NCBI RefSeq assembly: GCF_900105055.1
Contig: NZ_FNTA01000002.1
Coordinates: 1-64,000, forward strand
Reading direction: 5' to 3'
Source of the DNA: Amycolatopsis lurida
GTDB lineage: Bacteria; Actinomycetota; Actinomycetes; Mycobacteriales; Pseudonocardiaceae
Length of the DNA: 64,000 nucleotides
Positions 62,136 to 64,000 of the stretch are shown here, in pieces. The notes beneath the pieces are model-generated. The model did not search any database, was not told the origin of the DNA, and was given only the letters and a program-made list of their open reading frames with translations. The position numbers and the translations under genes were made by a program. Each line of letters opens with the position of its first letter. Position 1 is the first letter of the stretch.

Positions 62136-63296
62136 GTGATGAGGAATCGTGTGCCCGTGGCGCGAAGACGGGTCTTTTCGCTGGTAGCGGCACTTGTCGT
62201 GGTCGCCGGCGCGGCGACGGGGACCGCGCAGGCCACCCCGGTGGGGCCGGTGGATCTCGGGACGTTGCCCGGGGACGACGAGAGCACGGTCCTGGCGGTC
62301 AACGAGGTGGGGGAGATGGTCGGGCTGTCACTGGCGGGCCCGGCCCCGAAACGCAGTCATCCGGTCCGGTGGGACGCCACCGGCCAGATCATGGCGCTGC
62401 CGACGCCGGGCGGCACCGAGGGGCAGGTCCGTGCCATCAACGGCCTCGGGGTGTCCGCCGGTTACGTACTGACCGCGACCACCGCCGTGCCTGCCCGCTG
62501 GGACGCCGCGGGCCAGGCGACCCTGTTGCAGCTTCCGCCCGGCTATCACAACGCCACCGCGTGGGCGATCAGCGACACCGACGTCGTCGTCGGGAGCTGG
62601 CTGACGCCGGACGACCGATACCACGGGTTCCGCTGGGATCCGGATGGCGTGGTGACGGACCTCGGGACGTTGCCCGGCGAGACCTGGAGCATGGCCGACG
62701 GCATCTCCGCCGACGGCACCATCGTCGTCGGCAGCGCCGTTCGCTCCGCGGCGAACCAGGCCGTGCGGTGGGTGGACGGCGGGCCGATCACCGAACTGGC
62801 GCCGCAGAGTGTGAGCAGCGGGGCGAGCCGGATCAACGGGGACGGCGTGGCCGCCGGATCCTTCCGCGTGACCAGTAGCGGGCCCCCGGTCCCGGCGAAG
62901 TGGGATCGGGACGGCGTGCTCCATCCGCTGGACTGGCCCAGCCCTCACTCCGTCTGGATCTACGGGATCGGCTCCACCGGCTATGTGGTCGGTTCCGGCT
63001 ACCTGAACCCGCCTCGCCGATCGGCCCTGATCTGGGACCTCGACGGCGACGTCGCCGCGCTGCCTGACGACGGGCTCGGCGCCGACGCCGAATCGGTGAA
63101 CGCCCACGGCACCGTGGCAGGCACTTTCCGGAGCCAGGCGACTGTCTGGTTCCTCGACGGCGAACGCAGGCAGCTCGGCACGCTGCCCGGCGGCACCCGC
63201 TCGCAGGGGTACCGGATCACCGACAACGGCCGTGTGGTCGGAACCGCCTCCAACGCCGCCGGAAAGTCCCGCGCGGTGTACTGGACGCTCGGCTAG
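62136..63296 (+). CDS. Secreted HAF-repeat (beta-propeller-like) protein
   Basis: Protein of 386 residues with a Sec signal (FSLVAALVVVAGAATGTAQA). The mature part consists of about seven degenerate repeats of roughly 45-50 residues with motifs DLGTLPGDDES, AINGLGVSAGYV, AISDTDVVVGSW, GFRWDPDGVVTDLGTLPG and GTLPGGTRSQGYRITDNGRVVG (split: GTLPGGTRSQ, YRITDNGRVVG), as in the HAF/TIGR02913 extracellular repeat family. This suggests a beta-propeller. Function unknown. GTG 62136 or ATG 62139 both follow GGGGAG. Confidence 0.8.
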   Translation: MMRNRVPVARRRVFSLVAALVVVAGAATGTAQATPVGPVDLGTLPGDDESTVLAVNEVGEMVGLSLAGPAPKRSHPVRWDATGQIMALPTPGGTEGQVRAINGLGVSAGYVLTATTAVPARWDAAGQATLLQLPPGYHNATAWAISDTDVVVGSWLTPDDRYHGFRWDPDGVVTDLGTLPGETWSMADGISADGTIVVGSAVRSAANQAVRWVDGGPITELAPQSVSSGASRINGDGVAAGSFRVTSSGPPVPAKWDRDGVLHPLDWPSPHSVWIYGIGSTGYVVGSGYLNPPRRSALIWDLDGDVAALPDDGLGADAESVNAHGTVAGTFRSQATVWFLDGERRQLGTLPGGTRSQGYRITDNGRVVGTASNAAGKSRAVYWTLG

Positions 63297-63378
63297 CGGC
63301 CCGGAGCCGCCGAATATCCACTGGACGGCACCACGAGACTCGGTGTGGGAACACCTCAATCGAGCGAAGGAAGCCGTC

Positions 63379-64000
63379 TTGGGCAGTACGCCGGATCTCG
63401 GCCCGCCACCGCGGCGGATCACCGTCGACGTGGCACAGGTGCGCCGTCTGGTCGCCGAGCAGTTCCCGGACTGGGCCGGTCTCCCGGCCCGGCCGGTGGC
63501 CGAGTCCGGTTGGGACAACAGGACTTTCCGTCTCGGCGACGAAATGGTGGCGCGGCTGCCGAGCGCCGCCGAATACGCCCTGGCCGTGGACAAGGAGCAA
63601 CGATGGCTTCCGGTGCTCGCTCCGCGGCTGCCGCTGCCCGTCCCGACCCCGCTGGCGAAGGGGAATCCCGGCGCCGGCTACCCGTTCTCCTGGTCGATCA
63701 ATCGGTGGCTCCACGGCGAACCCGCGAGCGCGGACGGGATCTCCGACCCGGTGCGCTTCGCTCTCGAGCTGGCGGGTTTCCTGGAGGCGTTGCGGAACAT
63801 CGATGCCGCGGACGGCACTCAGCCGGGTAAGCACAACTGGTTCCGCGGTGGCACCCTGCGCACCTTCGACCCGCTCGCCGAGCGCGCGCTCACGGCGCTG
63901 GACGGCGAAATCGACGTCGGCCCGGCCCGCGACCTCTGGAAGTCGGCGCTGGACGTTCCCTGGGACGGCGTCGATCGGTGGTTCCACGGCGACGTCGCGC
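63379..64000 (+). CDS. Aminoglycoside phosphotransferase-family protein, 3'-truncated
   Basis: 207 codons are visible before the window ends. The N-terminal lobe contains ESGWDNRTFRLGDEMVARLP (nucleotide-binding strand and Lys-equivalent position), YPFSWSINRWLHGE (hinge), and the beginning of the catalytic loop WFHGDV (HGD) at the very end. The family phosphorylates small molecules such as aminoglycosides, macrolides or amino sugars; substrate unknown. TTG 63379 follows AAGGAAG by 6 nt; GTG 63343 in frame has no ribosome site. Confidence 0.82.
   Translation, partial: MGSTPDLGPPPRRITVDVAQVRRLVAEQFPDWAGLPARPVAESGWDNRTFRLGDEMVARLPSAAEYALAVDKEQRWLPVLAPRLPLPVPTPLAKGNPGAGYPFSWSINRWLHGEPASADGISDPVRFALELAGFLEALRNIDAADGTQPGKHNWFRGGTLRTFDPLAERALTALDGEIDVGPARDLWKSALDVPWDGVDRWFHGDVA

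Overview
The window is high-GC DNA (roughly 70% G+C) with short 4-bp ATGA/GTGA gene overlaps, frequent GTG starts, an Mce operon, PucR-type regulators, several Ser/Thr kinases and ABC-F proteins. This points to a filamentous actinomycete of the Pseudonocardiaceae. Amycolatopsis or a close relative is my best guess, inferred from gene content and from the style of the intergenic palindromes; it was not tested.

Layout. 1-4996: 3' part of an Mce lipid-uptake operon (MceC fragment, MceD, lipoprotein MceE, MceF, two Mce-associated proteins). 5250-12117: four homologous PucR-type regulators around an alpha/beta hydrolase. 12057-17448: envelope and secreted genes (frameshifted GtrA-type membrane protein, secreted lipase, small lipoprotein, two paralogous secreted proteins). 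17821-24097: copper-type P-ATPase (frameshifted), two tandem receptor kinases, two tRNA-Val genes. 24251-25363: TetR regulator with two operators and a divergent VOC gene (frameshifted).

25338-37005 is the most interesting part. Two divergent operons resemble the mycolic-acid condensation and transfer machinery. The minus-strand operon is secreted protein > fatty acyl-AMP ligase (FadD32-like) > ACP-KS-AT-ACP-TE synthase (Pks13 architecture) > MFS exporter. The plus-strand operon is antigen-85-like acyltransferase > SDR ketoreductase > GT1 glycosyltransferase. Pseudonocardiaceae are generally described as lacking mycolic acids, so this may make an uncharacterised (hydroxy)acyl glycolipid.

37691-47306: flavin-dependent oxidoreductase, TerC transporter under a predicted Mn2+ (yybP-ykoY) riboswitch, a 39-residue membrane peptide, a three-gene phosphatase/kinase/response-regulator operon, a Pro/Thr-rich surface protein, a membrane protein paired with a non-RD kinase, and a PRC/DUF2382 stress protein. 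47520-53152: an ABC-F gene with a leader peptide and attenuator-like hairpin, a methyltransferase, a YdcF protein and a second ABC-F. 53216-63296: small membrane protein + YidC-like insertase, UvrA-like ABC protein divergent from a WYL regulator, Lrp regulator divergent from a fused indolepyruvate ferredoxin oxidoreductase, and a secreted HAF-repeat protein. The window ends inside an aminoglycoside-phosphotransferase-like gene.

The spaces between genes are rich in long palindromes. Three arrays (17520-17680, 37511-37640, 50258-50391) share one design: about three direct units at exactly 21-bp spacing, a short loop, then inverted units at the same spacing. Three genes (gtrA-like, copA-like, VOC) each carry a small indel at a G/C run, so draft-sequence errors are a real possibility.
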